Shown: one piece after another, positions 11,657-12,534 of the stretch
Layout of the letters: each line of letters starts with the position of its first letter
Position numbering within the stretch: the first letter of the stretch is position 1
Assembly (NCBI GenBank): GCA_023430365.1
Contig: JAEZAS010000500.1
Coordinates: forward strand, 1 to 12,534
Direction of reading: 5' to 3'
DNA from: Planctomycetota bacterium
GTDB taxonomy: Bacteria; Planctomycetota; Planctomycetia; Pirellulales; Pirellulaceae
Length of the DNA stretch: 12,534 nucleotides
Notes under the pieces: model-generated
Database searches by the model: none
What the model was told of the DNA's origin: nothing
The model's input: only the letters and a program-made list of their open reading frames with translations
Made by a program: the position numbers and the translations under genes

Positions 11657-12534
11657 TCACAAGGCCGGGCCAAAGCTCTCCATGAGCATGCCCACAACCA
11701 AATTCCAGCCGTCAACCAGCACAAACAGCAGCAGCTTCAACGGTAAGGAGATCATGACCGGCGGCAGCATCATCATGCCCATCGAGATCGTGATGCTCGA
11801 CACCACGATGTCGAGAATCAGGAACGGCAGATAGATTTGAAAGCCAATCAAAAAGGCAGTCTTCAGTTCGCTCAGCAAAAACGCCGGCAACAGCGCCTGC
11901 ATCGGAATCTCTTCGTAGGTCGTCGGGGGTTCGGTCCGCTCTTGAGCTTCGGGCAGATAGTCGTAGAACAACCAGACGTCGTCGCTGTTGCCGGCCACTT
12001 CGATCTGACGGCTCAAGAAACGCTTAATCGGCGCCGCGCACCGATTCCAAGCCTCTTCCGGATTCTCGATTTTTCCTTCGGAGTAGGGCTGGATCCCCTC
12101 GTCGTAAACCTCTCGCCAGGTCGGCGTCATCACGAGCAGCGTCATAAAGAGCGCTAGGGCGGTGAGTACCTGACTAGGGGGCAACTGCTGCGTGCCGAGC
12201 GCTTGCTTGAGCAAGCCGAGCACGACAATGATCCGCACAAAGCTGGTGGTCATCAGCAACACGGCGGGTGCCAGGCTGAGCACCGTCAGCAGCAGCATAA
12301 TCTGCAGCGAGGAACTCAGGCGTTTGGGACTCGTCCACGCCTCCGGACCGCCGCTTAAGATTTCGCTCAGAGCGTCGCCGGTCGAGGGGAGGGCGGGTGT
12401 TTCAGGGACAGCCGGCACGGCCAGCGTTGTTTGTGGATTGGAGGTCGAGCTCGAATAAGCGGATTCACCCGTAACCGTTTGCTGTGCCTGCAGCGGACCC
12501 GAGGCCGAGAAAACGAGCGAGAGGGCAAGGATGA
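11657..12534 (-). CDS. fliP: Flagellar type III export gate protein FliP, N-terminus cut by window edge
   Basis: Core membrane subunit of the export gate. At least 291 codons are visible and the start lies beyond 12534. The visible N-terminus ILALSLVFSASGPLQAQQ looks like the end of a cleaved signal peptide (LQA before QQ), as known for enterobacterial FliP. It is followed by a Ser/Thr/Pro-rich stretch of about 50 residues before the first conserved helix. Family segments: LAPAVLLMTTSFVRIIVVLGLL, QALGTQQLPPSQVL, MQALLPAFLLSELKTAFLIG, and near the end MGMMMLPPVMISLPLKLLLF with LVDGWNLVVG. The periplasmic loop (WREVYDEGIQPYSEG...TYEEIP) is somewhat longer than in E. coli. The total length exceeds the enterobacterial about 245 residues, mostly from the N-terminal stretch. 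A GTG at 12418 gives a shorter frame but would delete the signal peptide and is rejected. Followed by fliQ, fliR and flhB. Confidence 0.95.
   Translation of the reverse strand, partial: ILALSLVFSASGPLQAQQTVTGESAYSSSTSNPQTTLAVPAVPETPALPSTGDALSEILSGGPEAWTSPKRLSSSLQIMLLLTVLSLAPAVLLMTTSFVRIIVVLGLLKQALGTQQLPPSQVLTALALFMTLLVMTPTWREVYDEGIQPYSEGKIENPEEAWNRCAAPIKRFLSRQIEVAGNSDDVWLFYDYLPEAQERTEPPTTYEEIPMQALLPAFLLSELKTAFLIGFQIYLPFLILDIVVSSITISMGMMMLPPVMISLPLKLLLFVLVDGWNLVVGMLMESFGPAL

Noticed and set aside
12376..12418. GTG at 12418 as the fliP start
   Set aside because: The frame stays open to the window edge and encodes a signal-peptide-like segment upstream, which FliP proteins normally have.

Overview
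The window looks like ordinary chromosome from a flagellated, GC-rich member of the Planctomycetota (Pirellulales-like). That placement is inference. It rests on the gene mix (HEAT-repeat protein, single-chain glycyl-tRNA synthetase, ComB-type phosphatase, PAPS-type sulfotransferase, flagellar export genes), the frequent lack of Shine-Dalgarno sites, and intergenic spaces full of palindromic and 7-nt-periodic repeats. No tRNA, rRNA, CRISPR array, phage gene or transposase gene was seen.

Layout from left to right. A HEAT-repeat protein (+, cut by the left edge) converges on glycyl-tRNA synthetase (-). Behind the latter on the same strand lies comB, a 2-phosphosulfolactate phosphatase homologue. 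A divergent spacer of about 300 nt leads to a short-chain dehydrogenase (+). This converges on a small unknown protein (-), which is followed by an alpha/beta hydrolase (-) and a luciferase-like flavin monooxygenase (-), a probable two-gene catabolic unit. A second divergent spacer leads to a sulfotransferase (+). This converges on the flagellar type III export genes fliP-fliQ-fliR-flhB (-). fliP runs off the right edge, and flhA is not next to flhB.

The coding content is mostly conventional. The exception is FlhB, whose autocleavage motif reads NPTE instead of NPTH.

The spacers are the unusual part. Two composite repeats of about 120 nt (800-917 and 9077-9196) lie in opposite orientation in two convergent gaps. 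Each has four hairpins whose tips are mirror-symmetric with spacings of about 27-39-27 nt. A partial relative sits between fliQ and fliR. A different five-hairpin composite (5225-5420) is also mirror-symmetric. Four degenerate heptanucleotide-periodic tracts abut gene starts or stops, and three of them form the leader of a gene that has no Shine-Dalgarno site. A near-perfect 23/24-nt inverted repeat lies between the monooxygenase and the hydrolase. All three convergent gaps are filled with hairpin repeats, whereas the divergent comB/SDR spacer has none of the recognised families. This fits a role for the elements, or tolerance of them, at 3' ends.
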